From BP-464 sp045805505 (GTDB lineage Bacteria > Actinomycetota > Thermoleophilia > Solirubrobacterales > Solirubrobacteraceae): a DNA stretch of 64,000 nucleotides. Below, piece after piece: positions 7,942-15,988 of the stretch. Each line of letters begins with the position of its first letter. Positions within the stretch are counted from its first letter, which is position 1. The stretch is from assembly GCA_045805505.1 (NCBI GenBank), contig JBJMLA010000124.1, forward strand, positions 19,841 to 83,840, in the 5' to 3' direction. The position numbers were made by a program, and so were the translations under genes. A model generated the notes under the pieces. It made no database searches and was not told where the DNA came from. It saw nothing but the letters and a program-made list of their open reading frames with translations.

Positions 7942-9385
7942 GGGTGACGACGACCTGCGCCGCGGCGGCTCCCGTTCGGGCGGCCAGGCGCAGGACCGGC
8001 GCGCCGCGCTTGGACAGCACGCGCGCGCCGGTGGCCTTGACCGCATAGCCCTTCGGGTACTGGCGGCGCGGCAGCGCGACCTCGGTCACCGCCCGCGCGG
8101 CGAAGCGCCCCTTGCCGCTCGCCCGCGCCGGCGTCCAGCGCAGCGTGAAGGCGCCCGTCGCGTCGTCGAAGTCATAGCCCTCCGGCGTGCCCGCGACGGC
8201 GCGCGGATGGGGCCGCGACAGGATCTTCAGCGTGGGCGCCCGCAGGTTCGCGCCCCGCGGCGGCTTGGCGGGATCGAGCACGATCGCCTGCTTGTCGCCC
8301 GAGCCCGTGGTGGTGGGGTCGTCGCAGCCGCAGTAGTGCCACTCCTGCCAGCCGATCATGTGGCGCTCGTAGCGGTTGACCATCGCGGTGAGGATGTCGT
8401 CGTTCTGGGTGGCGCCGAACTCGGTCAGCAGCAGCGCGTCGCCGGTGCGCTCGGCGTGGGCGTCGGCGTGGTCGGCAACGAGGTCGTCGGTGGCGTCGCA
8501 GCCCGCGTTGGAGTCGCTCGAGCCGGCCGACAGGCAATAGCTGTGAAACGACATCGCCAGCTTCTTGTCGCCGAACGGCCCGATCGACGTGCCGCCGCCG
8601 AAGTTGAACAGCACCCACGGCTCGTAGAAGACGAGGTGGCGGGTGTCGGCCGTGCGGATCGCGGCAATGGCCTTCGCGCTGAACGCGGCGAGCTTCGCGT
8701 CGTTGGCGGGGCAGCCCGCGGGGTTGATGCAGTCCTGCCAGACGGCGCCGGGCCACGGCTCGTTCATCAGGTCATAGCCCAGGACGTTGTCGTTGCGGCG
8801 GAAGCGCTCGGCGACGTGCGCGAACGCGGCGACGTAGCGCTCCTGCAGGCCGACGCCGCCCGGGCCGGCCACGTCGTCGAAGAAGTTGTCGTAGGCGCGC
8901 TGCAGCGCCGGCATCACCAGGTAGTTCGTCGAGAAGCCGCGCTTGGGCTCGGCGGGGAGGCCGTCGTCGTAGACCGCCCAGTCCGGCCACCCCTCGCCCT
9001 GGAAGCGCTCGTTGTACATGTCCTGGTGGAAGTCGACGAGCGAGACGATCCCGTGGCGGCCCAGGGTGTTGACCGTCTTGACGATGCGCGTCAGGTACGC
9101 GTCGTCGTAGACGCCGGGCTCGGGCTCGAGCGCCTTGTAGATGACGCCGACGCGGACCGTGTCGAAGCCCTCGGCGGCGAGGAAGCGCGCGTCGTCCTCG
9201 CCGAACCCGGTGGCGTCGGGCGCGTAGGGCGCGCGCTTGTAGACCATGTTGATCCCCTGGAGGATCACGACGCGTCCCCGCGCGTCGGTGATCCAGCGGC
9301 CGGCGTGGCCGAGCGGCAGCTGGGGCGCGGCGGCGGCGGGCGCCGCCAGCGCAAGGAGGATCAGGACGGGCAGCAGGCGTCGCAT
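7931..9385 (-). CDS. Secreted glycoside hydrolase family 5 protein, endoglycoceramidase-like
   Basis: 484 aa with signal peptide (MRRLLPVLILLALAAPAAAA). The GH5 barrel is recognisable: GINMVYKRAPYAPDATGF, LVDFHQDMYNE, YDLMNEPWPG with the proton-donor Glu near 209, SFHSYC, and LLLTEFGAT with the nucleophile Glu near 322. The MVYKRAPY and DFHQD pattern is typical of the endoglycosylceramidase-type GH5 subfamily rather than cellulases. A C-terminal beta domain (about 385-484) follows. The substrate is likely a glycolipid or an aryl/alkyl glycoside. TAGGGT lies 9 nt before the start. Confidence 0.88.
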   Translation of the reverse strand: MRRLLPVLILLALAAPAAAAPQLPLGHAGRWITDARGRVVILQGINMVYKRAPYAPDATGFGEDDARFLAAEGFDTVRVGVIYKALEPEPGVYDDAYLTRIVKTVNTLGRHGIVSLVDFHQDMYNERFQGEGWPDWAVYDDGLPAEPKRGFSTNYLVMPALQRAYDNFFDDVAGPGGVGLQERYVAAFAHVAERFRRNDNVLGYDLMNEPWPGAVWQDCINPAGCPANDAKLAAFSAKAIAAIRTADTRHLVFYEPWVLFNFGGGTSIGPFGDKKLAMSFHSYCLSAGSSDSNAGCDATDDLVADHADAHAERTGDALLLTEFGATQNDDILTAMVNRYERHMIGWQEWHYCGCDDPTTTGSGDKQAIVLDPAKPPRGANLRAPTLKILSRPHPRAVAGTPEGYDFDDATGAFTLRWTPARASGKGRFAARAVTEVALPRRQYPKGYAVKATGARVLSKRGAPVLRLAARTGAAAAQVVVTPRR

Positions 9386-9394
9386 CGCGCAGCG

Positions 9395-9400
9395 ACCCTA
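9395..9400 (-). promoter_or_regulatory. -10 element TAGGGT of the GH5 gene
   Basis: Reads ACCCTA on the plus strand. Nine nt separate it from the ATG at 9385. Confidence 0.5.
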
Positions 9401-9838
9401 TCCCGCGGCGGGCCGGTCGACGAGGTGGGAGAGGATGACCTGCGAGCTGGTGCGCAGCACGAGACCGTCGCGCTGGAGCTCCATGATCAGCCGCTCGAGA
9501 TCGGCGTTGTCGATCGTCCGCACGCGGGCGATCGCGTCGGCCTCGCCGGTGACGCTCCAGGCCTCGACGACCTCGGGGTGGCGGGAGAGGATCCCGGCGA
9601 CGTTGTCGAGCAGCGTGCCGGGCGCGAAGAACAGCTCGATCAGCGCCTCGGTGGTCGCGCCGAGTGCGGCGTGGTCGACCACCGCGGTGAACGTCCGCAG
9701 GACGCCGTCCCGCCGCAGCCGGTCCACGCGCCGCTTGACCGCCGGGGCCGACAGCGCCACGCGGCCGGCGACGTCGTCGTACGTGCGTCGGCCATCCTCG
9801 ACCAGCAGCGCAAGGATCTTGCGGTCAGTGGCATCCAT
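9398..9838 (-). CDS. Lrp/AsnC family transcriptional regulator
   Basis: 146 aa from the ATG at 9838 (MDATDRKILALLVEDGRRTY). The N-terminal winged helix-turn-helix spans about residues 1-60 (VALSAPAVKRRVDRLRRDGV). The C-terminal RAM ligand-binding domain includes HPEVVEAWSVTGEADAIARV. Such regulators sense amino acids and often control a divergent operon. Here the divergent DUF6421-SDR-threonine aldolase operon begins 61 bp away, which suggests a role in amino-acid-responsive control. An upstream in-frame start would add ten residues of no family similarity. Confidence 0.93.
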   Translation of the reverse strand: MDATDRKILALLVEDGRRTYDDVAGRVALSAPAVKRRVDRLRRDGVLRTFTAVVDHAALGATTEALIELFFAPGTLLDNVAGILSRHPEVVEAWSVTGEADAIARVRTIDNADLERLIMELQRDGLVLRTSSQVILSHLVDRPAAG

Positions 9839-9899
9839 ACGTTGAATTCTTGCAGCATGACGCGGCAAATCGGTCCAGAACGTGCTTCACACTCCTGAC

Positions 9900-11942
9900 A
9901 TGCGCACGCTCGCCACCGTCCTGTTCGACGAGACCCACTCCGAGGCGTGGACGATCCGCCCGGAGGTCGCGGCCGCGATCAACCCCTCGCACGCCGGCGA
10001 CAGCTCCTACGCGCGCGCCGCGGACATCCTGCGCGCGCACGACTTCGAGGTGCTGGCCGAGGGCGAGCTCGTCGGCGCCGACGTCCTCGTCATCGCCCAC
10101 CCGTCCGATCCGAAGTGGGAGCGCGTGATCCCCGGCGGCTCGCCGGTGTTCACCGAGGACGAGATGGACGCCATCGAGGCGTTCGTGCGCAACGGCGGCG
10201 GCCTGATCGTCCTGGGCGAGGAGGAGCAGGAGAAGTACGGCACCAACCTCGGCGAGCTGACCGAGCGCTTCGGCATCGCCATCGACAACGCCGTCGTCTA
10301 TGACTACGAGCACCACCACCAGACGCCGAGCTGGGTGCTGGCCGACCTGGACGCCGCGCGTGGTGACGTCGACCTGCTGGCCCGCGTGGAGCAGGCCTGC
10401 TTCTATCGCGCCGGCACGCTGACCACGGGGCCGGGGGCGCGCGTCCTCGCGAGCACCGCCCCGACCGCGTCGACGCCGGGCGCGCCGCTGCTGGCGATCA
10501 CCGAGCACGGCGCGGGCCGCGTCGTGGTGCTCGCCGACTCCGACCTGTTCGGCGACGACTGCATCGGCGAGCTGGGCCACGCCGACCTCTGGCGCAACCT
10601 CGTGCACTGGGCGGCCGGCCCGCGGCTGGCCGGCGGCGAGCTCGAGGTGCCCAGCGACGTGGCGAGCGACCCGCACTGGGTGGCGCTGCGCGACACCGTC
10701 GATGCGCTGCGGCCGCTGCAGCGGCCCGACGGCAGCGCCGGGCCCGATGCGGCGCCGCACGTCGAGCGGATGACCGCGGCGATCGAGGGCCTCGCGCCGC
10801 GCTTCGCCCACGACGCCGCCTACCTCGAGGCGCTGGTCGCCGACCTGCGCGGGTGGGCGGCCGGCGGCTTCGCCAAGCCCGACTTCTACCGCTCGCTGGA
10901 CCTGTTCCGCCCGGACCTGCAGCGCGCCGACGGCGTCGAGCATCTGGTCGTGTTCCCGATGTACCTGCAGAACTCCGGCTCGCGCGACACGCACTTCGAG
11001 GCGCTGATCGTCCGCGTGCCGTGGGCCGACTGGATCGCCGGCCTGGAGCGCACGCGCTATGACAACGCGAAGTTCGTGCCGGTCGAGTTCGTCGACCACA
11101 CCGCGGGCTATGACTCGGAGTGCGCGGTCCTGTTCCCGGAGACCGTGTCGATCGCCGACGGTGTCGCGCCGCCCAACCACTTCGGCGCGATCTTCTGCGA
11201 CCGCGAGGCCGAGCGCTTCCGGCGCGTCAGCACCGACGCGGCGAAGCTGCTGCGCCTCAACCTGCCGCCCGACGCCGCCGTGCTGCTGTCCAGCGCGCCG
11301 CTGTCGCGCGACGCCTACCTGCTGTGGGACCTCGTCCACGACCGCACGCACAGCCACGGCGACCTGCCGTTCGACCCGTTCATGATCCGCCAGCGGATGC
11401 CGTACTGGATGTACTCGCTGGAGGAGCTGCGCTGCGATCTCACCGCGTTCGGCGAGGCCGTCGAGCTGGAGCGGGGCGGCTTCGCGTTCGCCCGCCACGC
11501 GCAGTACGCGATCCTCTTCGACCGGCTGTTCCGCTTCCCGATCACCGGCAGCCGCGTGCGCAACTACGACGGCCTCGGCGGCCAGCTGCTGTTCGCCTAC
11601 CTGCACAAGCACGGGCTGCTGCACTGGACCGACAACCAGCTGACGATCGAATGGGACCGGGTGGCCGACGGCGTCGTCGCGCTGCGCGCCGCGGTGGAGG
11701 AGCTCTACCGTGCGGGCATCGACCGCTCCAAGCTCTCCCACTGGCAGGCCGCCCACGACTTCGTGAGCACCTACGTCCCGCCGGCCACCGGCTCGAAGTG
11801 GGCGCGCGAGGCCCGCGCGTTCGCCGACGTCGAGGACCCGCGGCCCTACATCGACGAGGTGCTCGAGGACGAGTTCCCGCTGTCGATGTTCTACAGCTCG
11901 CTGCGCGGCAAGCTCGATGTCACCCGGCCGGTGGTCGCGTGA
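9900..11942 (+). CDS. DUF6421 family protein with N-terminal GATase/DUF4350-like domain
   Basis: 680 aa from ATG 9900 (a GTG at 9882 would add six). Residues 1-250 resemble a class-I glutamine-amidotransferase-like fold without the catalytic triad: FDETHSEAW, ADVLVIAHPSDPKW, FVRNGGGLIVLGEEEQEKYG, GRVVVLADSDLFGDD. The remaining 430 residues match my recollection of the actinobacterial DUF6421 family, with VVFPMYLQNSGSRDTHFEAL, the histidine cluster HDRTHSHGDLPFD near 480 and YWMYSLEELRCDL near 508. The His-Asp-x-x-His plus downstream Glu-Glu-x-x-x-Asp arrangement looks metallopeptidase-like, but that is inference. It heads a three-gene operon with 4-bp overlaps. Confidence 0.75.
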   Translation: MRTLATVLFDETHSEAWTIRPEVAAAINPSHAGDSSYARAADILRAHDFEVLAEGELVGADVLVIAHPSDPKWERVIPGGSPVFTEDEMDAIEAFVRNGGGLIVLGEEEQEKYGTNLGELTERFGIAIDNAVVYDYEHHHQTPSWVLADLDAARGDVDLLARVEQACFYRAGTLTTGPGARVLASTAPTASTPGAPLLAITEHGAGRVVVLADSDLFGDDCIGELGHADLWRNLVHWAAGPRLAGGELEVPSDVASDPHWVALRDTVDALRPLQRPDGSAGPDAAPHVERMTAAIEGLAPRFAHDAAYLEALVADLRGWAAGGFAKPDFYRSLDLFRPDLQRADGVEHLVVFPMYLQNSGSRDTHFEALIVRVPWADWIAGLERTRYDNAKFVPVEFVDHTAGYDSECAVLFPETVSIADGVAPPNHFGAIFCDREAERFRRVSTDAAKLLRLNLPPDAAVLLSSAPLSRDAYLLWDLVHDRTHSHGDLPFDPFMIRQRMPYWMYSLEELRCDLTAFGEAVELERGGFAFARHAQYAILFDRLFRFPITGSRVRNYDGLGGQLLFAYLHKHGLLHWTDNQLTIEWDRVADGVVALRAAVEELYRAGIDRSKLSHWQAAHDFVSTYVPPATGSKWAREARAFADVEDPRPYIDEVLEDEFPLSMFYSSLRGKLDVTRPVVA

Positions 11943-12523
11943 CCCGCACGGTGGCCATCGCCGGCGGCGGCTCGAAGGTCGCGACCGAGCTGATCGGCCG
12001 GCTCGAGGGCTGGAACGTCAGCGCCGTCGACGTCGCCGACTACGACCTGCTGCAGGCCGCCGAGGCCCGGCGCTGGGCCGACTCGCTCGAGCGCGTCGAC
12101 GCGCTCGTGCACCTCGTCGGCGGCTGGCGCGGCGGCGCGCTGATCGACGAGACGCCCGACGAGGACATCGCGCTGCTCGACGATCTGCTGATCCGCACCG
12201 TGCGCAACACGACGCAGGCCTTCGCGCCGAAGCTGCGCGAGGCGGGCGGGCGGTTCGTGCTCGTGTCGAGCAAGCAGGCGCAGGCGCCCGACGCCAAGAA
12301 CGCGGCCTACGCGGCGGCCAAGGCCTACGCGGAGTCATGGACGCTGGCCTTCGCGCGGGATCTCGGCGAGCACGGCGGAACTGCGAACATCGTCGTCGTG
12401 AACGCCATCGGCGACGACAAGCCCTCCTTCACCCCCGCGAGCCACCTCGCGGCCGGTATCGCGCACCTGCTCTCCGACGAGGGCGCGCGCATGAACGGTC
12501 AGCGGCTCGCGCTGCACGGATGA
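11939..12523 (+). CDS. Short-chain dehydrogenase/reductase (SDR)
   Basis: 194 aa, short for the family. GTG at 11939 overlaps the DUF6421 stop as GTGA. The N-terminus TVAIAGGGSKVATELIGRL is the nucleotide-binding Rossmann turn; VDALVHLVGGWRGG fills the NNAG position; FVLVSSKQAQ and AAYAAAKAY give the catalytic Ser and YxxxK. The C-terminal substrate lobe is minimal. It is probably NAD(P)-dependent with a small substrate. Overlap on both sides argues that it acts with the threonine-aldolase-like enzyme. Confidence 0.88.
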   Translation: MTRTVAIAGGGSKVATELIGRLEGWNVSAVDVADYDLLQAAEARRWADSLERVDALVHLVGGWRGGALIDETPDEDIALLDDLLIRTVRNTTQAFAPKLREAGGRFVLVSSKQAQAPDAKNAAYAAAKAYAESWTLAFARDLGEHGGTANIVVVNAIGDDKPSFTPASHLAAGIAHLLSDEGARMNGQRLALHG

Positions 12524-13548
12524 AGCGCGGCTTCGGCTCCGACAACCACGCGGGCGTCCTGCCCGAGGCGCTGGCGGCCATCGCGGCGGCCAACACCGAG
12601 CATGCCCCGTCCTACGGCCATGACGAGCTGACCCAGCGCGTCGAGCAGCGGATCCGCGCCGAGCTCGGCGACGCCGCGCGCGCGTTCTTCGTCTTCAACG
12701 GCAGCGGCGCCAACGTCCTCTCCATGCGCGCGACGCTGAAGCCGTGGGAGGGCGTCATCTGCGCCGAGACCGCGCACCTGAACGTCGACGAGGGTGGCGC
12801 GCCCGAGGCGTGGGGGATCAAGTTGCTGACGGTGCCGACGCCGGACGGCAAGCTCACGCCCGGCCTGGTGTCCGAGCGGATCGTGCGCATCGGCGACGAG
12901 CACGCCGTCCAGCCCCGTGTCGTCACGATCAGCCAGTCGACCGAGCTCGGCACGCTCTACACGCTCGAAGAGGTCCGCGAGCTCGCCGACCACGCGCACT
13001 CCCACGACCTCCTCCTGCACGTCGACGGCGCTCGCATCACGAACGCTGCCGCCGCGCTCGGCGTGTCGCTGCGCCAGGCGACGACGGACCTCGGGGTCGA
13101 TGTCCTGTCCTTCGGCGGCACGAAGGCGGGGCTGCTGGCCGGCGAGGCGGTCGTCGTGCTCAGCGACGAGGCCGCCGCGGCGATGCCCTACCTGCGCAAG
13201 CAGACCCTGCAGCTCGCGTCGAAGATGCGCTTCATCGCCGCGCAGTTCGACGCGCTGCTCGAGGGCGAGCTGTGGCGCGGCGCGTCCGGCCACGCCAACG
13301 CCATGGCCAAGCGGCTCGCCGACGCCGTGCGTGACATCGACGGCGTGCAGCTCACCCAGGAGCCGCAGGCCAATGCGGTCTTCGCGGTCCTGCCCCCCGG
13401 CGTCGCCGACACGCTGCGGGAGTCCTGGTACTTCTACGACTGGGACGAGCTGCGCGGCGAGGTGCGGTGGATGTGCTCGTGGGACACGACGGAGGGCGAC
13501 GTCGACACGTTCGCCGCCGACGTGGCCCGCGCGATCGCCTCGGCCTGA
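12520..13548 (+). CDS. Low-specificity L-threonine aldolase family (PLP)
   Basis: 342 aa, beta-eliminating lyase fold. The signature start FGSDNHAGVLPEALAAIAAA is followed by FVFNGSGANVLSMRA, ISQSTELGTLYTLEEV, LHVDGARITNAA (Asp over the cofactor) and SFGGTKAGLLAGEAV with the PLP lysine. It would split L-threonine or a beta-hydroxy amino acid to glycine and an aldehyde. The ATG overlaps the SDR stop (ATGA). A beta-hydroxy amino acid could be oxidised by the SDR and cleaved here, but the true substrate is unknown. Confidence 0.9.
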   Translation: MKRGFGSDNHAGVLPEALAAIAAANTEHAPSYGHDELTQRVEQRIRAELGDAARAFFVFNGSGANVLSMRATLKPWEGVICAETAHLNVDEGGAPEAWGIKLLTVPTPDGKLTPGLVSERIVRIGDEHAVQPRVVTISQSTELGTLYTLEEVRELADHAHSHDLLLHVDGARITNAAAALGVSLRQATTDLGVDVLSFGGTKAGLLAGEAVVVLSDEAAAAMPYLRKQTLQLASKMRFIAAQFDALLEGELWRGASGHANAMAKRLADAVRDIDGVQLTQEPQANAVFAVLPPGVADTLRESWYFYDWDELRGEVRWMCSWDTTEGDVDTFAADVARAIASA

Positions 13549-13549
13549 C

Positions 13550-13598
13550 GGGGTCGCGCACGTTTTCCTGGACTATCCAGGAGAAGGTGCCAGACCCC
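13550..13598. repeat. 49-nt palindromic repeat, copy A
   Basis: Outer arms GGGGTC/GACCCC, inner stem GTTTTCCTGGA/TCCAGGAGAAG around CTA. It starts 2 nt after the threonine aldolase stop and contains the last codons and TAG stop of the convergent TetR gene. It is the same length and register as copies at 60750-60798 and 61669-61717. Confidence 0.85.
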
Positions 13599-14151
13599 GG
13601 CGCACGGACTCCGCGATGGCCGCGCCCGCGGTCTCCAGCGCCTCGGTCGTGCGCATGGCGCGGCAGAAGACGAACGCGCCCTCGAGCGCGCAGAGGAGCT
13701 CCACGGCCAGGGCCCGTGGCTCGGCGGCGCCGGCCTCCGCGAAGGTGGCGGTGAGGCCGGCGATCCACTCCTCGAAGACGTCGGCGCAGGCCTCGCGCAA
13801 TGGCTCGCTCGACGACGAGACCTCGAGCGCGACCGTGGCGATGGGGCAGGCGTCGGCGTAGTCGCTGTCGCGCATGGTCTGCGCGGCGCCGAGGAACGCC
13901 GCATGGACCCGGTCGGCCATGTCGCCCTCCACGTCCATCGCGGCGGCGACGACGGCGGCGTACATGCGGCCCGAGCGCCGGACGGTCTGCGCGCCGAGCT
14001 CCTCCTTGCCGCCGGGGAAGTGGTGGTAGAGCGAGCCGAACGGCGCGCGGGCGTCGGCGAGGATCTGCTTGATGCCGGTGCCGGTGTAGCCCTGTCGGCG
14101 GAACAGCTCGCCGCTGGCATCGAGCAGCCGGTCCTTGGTGTCGGTGGCCAT
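13573..14151 (-). CDS. TetR/AcrR family transcriptional regulator
   Basis: 192 aa. The N-terminal helix-turn-helix is clear: DRLLDASGELFRRQGYTGTG, IKQILADARAPFGSLYHHFP. The C-terminal ligand domain contains CPIATVALEVSSSSEPLREA, as in the LmrA/YxaF type. ATG 14151 is preferred over ATG 14160 because a TATCAT -10 hexamer (14159-14164) overlaps the upstream ATG. The protein ends in Ser-Pro-Gly encoded by the 49-nt repeat, which also supplies the stop. It is divergent from a small membrane protein that it probably represses. Confidence 0.93.
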   Translation of the reverse strand: MATDTKDRLLDASGELFRRQGYTGTGIKQILADARAPFGSLYHHFPGGKEELGAQTVRRSGRMYAAVVAAAMDVEGDMADRVHAAFLGAAQTMRDSDYADACPIATVALEVSSSSEPLREACADVFEEWIAGLTATFAEAGAAEPRALAVELLCALEGAFVFCRAMRTTEALETAGAAIAESVRRGLAPSPG

Positions 14152-14158
14152 GGAACCC

Positions 14159-14168
14159 ATGATACGGT
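14159..14168. promoter_or_regulatory. Overlapping divergent -10 elements (TetR and membrane protein)
   Basis: ATGATACGGT holds TATCAT on the minus strand (14159-14164, 7 nt before ATG 14151) and TACGGT on the plus strand (14163-14168, 10 nt before GTG 14179). They share two bases, so polymerase can serve only one direction at a time. Confidence 0.5.
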
Positions 14169-14173
14169 TCTGA

Positions 14174-14191
14174 CTAGAGTGATCTATCTAG
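14174..14191. promoter_or_regulatory. Candidate TetR operator palindrome
   Basis: CTAGA-N8-TCTAG covers the GTG start of the plus-strand membrane gene. A TetR dimer bound here would block that gene's leaderless transcript at its first codon. Confidence 0.45.
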
Positions 14192-14631
14192 CCGATTCCG
14201 ACTGGCACCGCCGGGCCGTCCGCCTGCTCACCGTGCTGCTGGCCGCCGCGATCGCCGTCTCGGTGATCCACTACGTCGACAACTACGTCAACTACGCGGA
14301 CTTCCCGTCGGACGGCCCGCTCCCGGACCCCAGCAGGGCGCTGGTCGGGGCCTCGTGGTTCGCCTTCACCGCGGCCGGGGTGGTCGGCTACATCCTCTTC
14401 CGGCGCGGCCCGTCGACGCTCGCCCTCTCGCTGCTGGCCGTCTACTCAGGGTCTGGGCTCGTGGGCTTCGGGCACTACACCGTCCCCGGCGCCTTCGACA
14501 TGCCCGCGCTGCGCCAGGCGCACGTGATCGCCGACATCCTGCTCGGGCTCGGGATGTTCGGCTTCGTCATCTGGGCCGCCCGGCACCGGACGCTCAGCGC
14601 AGCTCGCGCTCCCACGCCTCAATCAGGTTGA
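14179..14631 (+). CDS. Four-helix membrane protein divergent from TetR
   Basis: 150 aa from GTG 14179 (MIYLADSDWHRRAVRLL). Four hydrophobic segments: LLTVLLAAAIAVSVIHYV, ALVGASWFAFTAAGVVGYIL, STLALSLLAVYSGSGLVGFG and AHVIADILLGLGMFGFVIWA. An acidic loop with DNYVNYADFPSDGPLPDP sits after the first. I recognise no transporter family; small-molecule resistance or sensing is a guess based only on the divergent TetR. The 3' end overlaps the convergent oxidoreductase gene by 38 bp. Confidence 0.7.
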   Translation: MIYLADSDWHRRAVRLLTVLLAAAIAVSVIHYVDNYVNYADFPSDGPLPDPSRALVGASWFAFTAAGVVGYILFRRGPSTLALSLLAVYSGSGLVGFGHYTVPGAFDMPALRQAHVIADILLGLGMFGFVIWAARHRTLSAARAPTPQSG

Positions 14632-15970
14632 GCCACACCTCGCTGCGCGTCGGGAAGGCGGGGACCGCGTGCCAGAAGCGGTCCATCGTCATCGCACCGG
14701 TGATGGCCACGGTCGCCGTGTGCAGGAAGTCGGCGACGTCGGCGCCCACCAGCGTGCAGCCGAGGATCCGGTTGCTGCCGCGCTCGATGACCAATCGCGT
14801 CGTGCCGGCCACCCCGCGGCCGAAGAAGCTGCCGCCCGCGTTCCCGGACGTCTCGGCCTCGACGCAGAACGCGTCGAGCCCCGCCTCCTGGGCGCCGGCG
14901 AGCGTGTAGCCGACGGCGGCGATCTGCGGCTCGGTGAACGTCACGCGCGGCGAGCGGGCGCCGTCGCTCTCGAGCGTGCGCTCGATGCCCAGGATCCGGT
15001 CGGCGGCGATGCGCGCCTGGTACTTGCCCATGTGGGTCAGCTGGATGCGGCCGTTGACGTCGCCCAGGACGTAGAGCCAGTCGTGGCCGGGGACGCGCAG
15101 GTCGTCGCCGACCGGAATCGTCCCGCCGCTCTCCAGGCCGATGGTCTCCAGGCCGAGATCGTCGGTCAGGGGCTTGCGGCCCAGCGCGCACAGCAGCTGG
15201 TCGCCCTCGAGCGTGGTCCCGTCGTCGAGCTCGAGCGTCACGACGTCGCCGTCGCGGCTGACCGCCGTCGCCTTGACGCCCGTGTGCACCTCGATGCCCG
15301 ACTCGGTGAAGGCGTCGCGCAGCTCCTGACCCGCGTAGGCCTCCTCCCGGCCCAGCAGGTGCTCCGCCGCGTCGACGATGGCCACCTCGGCGCCGAACGA
15401 GCGGTAGGCCTGCGCCATCTCGCAGCCGACGGGTCCGCCGCCGAGGACGAGCAGCCGCCGGGGGACGTCATGGCCGGTCGTCGCGTGGCGGTTGGTCCAC
15501 GGCTGGGCCTCTGCGAGACCGGGCACCGGCGGGATCAGCGCGGTGGTCCCCGTGGCGATCATCACCGCCTTGCGCGCCTCGAGCGCCTCGTCGCCGACCT
15601 CCAGCGTGCGCTCGCCGGTGAGCCGGCCGTGGCCGCGGACGAGCGTGATGTCGCGGCTCTCGATCCACGGCAGCTGCTCGCCGTCGTCGAGGTCGTGGAC
15701 GATCTCGTCGCGCCGGGCGAACGTGGCCGCGACGTCGAGCTCGCCGGTGATGGCCTCGGCGGCGCCGGGGATCCGGCGCGCCTCGGCGATCGCCTGGCCC
15801 GGGCGCAGCAGGCCCTTGGAGGGCATGCACGCGTAGAAGGAGCACTCGCCGCCCACCAGCTCGCGCTCGACGAGCGCGACGTCGAGGCCCGCCTCCGCCA
15901 GCCGGCCGGCCGCGACCTCGCCCGCGGGTCCGGCGCCGATCACGATGACGTCAAAAGCTCGCGTAGCCAT
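14594..15970 (-). CDS. Pyridine nucleotide-disulfide oxidoreductase (dihydrolipoyl dehydrogenase/mercuric reductase-like)
   Basis: 458-aa class-I flavoprotein. FAD-binding VIVIGAGPAGEVAAGRLAEAG at the N-terminus in pieces, redox pair GGECSFYACMPSK (Cys43/Cys48), NAD(P)-binding LVLGGGPVGCEMAQA, FAD contact LYVLGDVNG and a C-terminal dimerisation domain ending HAVPAFPTRSEVW, where His and Glu occupy the dyad region. No lipoyl or dehydrogenase-complex partners are nearby, so a stand-alone reductase role is more likely than a 2-oxoacid dehydrogenase subunit. TAGGGT lies 6 nt before the start. Confidence 0.88.
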   Translation of the reverse strand: MATRAFDVIVIGAGPAGEVAAGRLAEAGLDVALVERELVGGECSFYACMPSKGLLRPGQAIAEARRIPGAAEAITGELDVAATFARRDEIVHDLDDGEQLPWIESRDITLVRGHGRLTGERTLEVGDEALEARKAVMIATGTTALIPPVPGLAEAQPWTNRHATTGHDVPRRLLVLGGGPVGCEMAQAYRSFGAEVAIVDAAEHLLGREEAYAGQELRDAFTESGIEVHTGVKATAVSRDGDVVTLELDDGTTLEGDQLLCALGRKPLTDDLGLETIGLESGGTIPVGDDLRVPGHDWLYVLGDVNGRIQLTHMGKYQARIAADRILGIERTLESDGARSPRVTFTEPQIAAVGYTLAGAQEAGLDAFCVEAETSGNAGGSFFGRGVAGTTRLVIERGSNRILGCTLVGADVADFLHTATVAITGAMTMDRFWHAVPAFPTRSEVWLNLIEAWERELR

Positions 15971-15975
15971 GTCTT

Positions 15976-15982
15976 TACCCTA
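15976..15982. promoter_or_regulatory. Overlapping divergent -10 elements in TACCCTA
   Basis: TACCCT on the plus strand (7 nt before ATG 15989) and TAGGGT on the minus strand (6 nt before ATG 15970) share five bases. The whole intergenic gap is only 18 bp, so both transcripts must be leaderless and compete for one core promoter. Confidence 0.6.
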
Positions 15983-15988
15983 TGTCGG

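Noticed and set aside
13550..13598. CRISPR-type repeat
   Set aside because: The three copies are dispersed, palindromic and without regular spacers; no cas genes are present.
14152..14160. ATG 14160 as the TetR start
   Set aside because: It lies within the TATCAT -10 element; ATG 14151 is 7 nt downstream of that element.
14594..15970. Mercuric reductase merA
   Set aside because: It lacks the C-terminal vicinal cysteine pair and the N-terminal metal-binding domain, and no mer genes are nearby.
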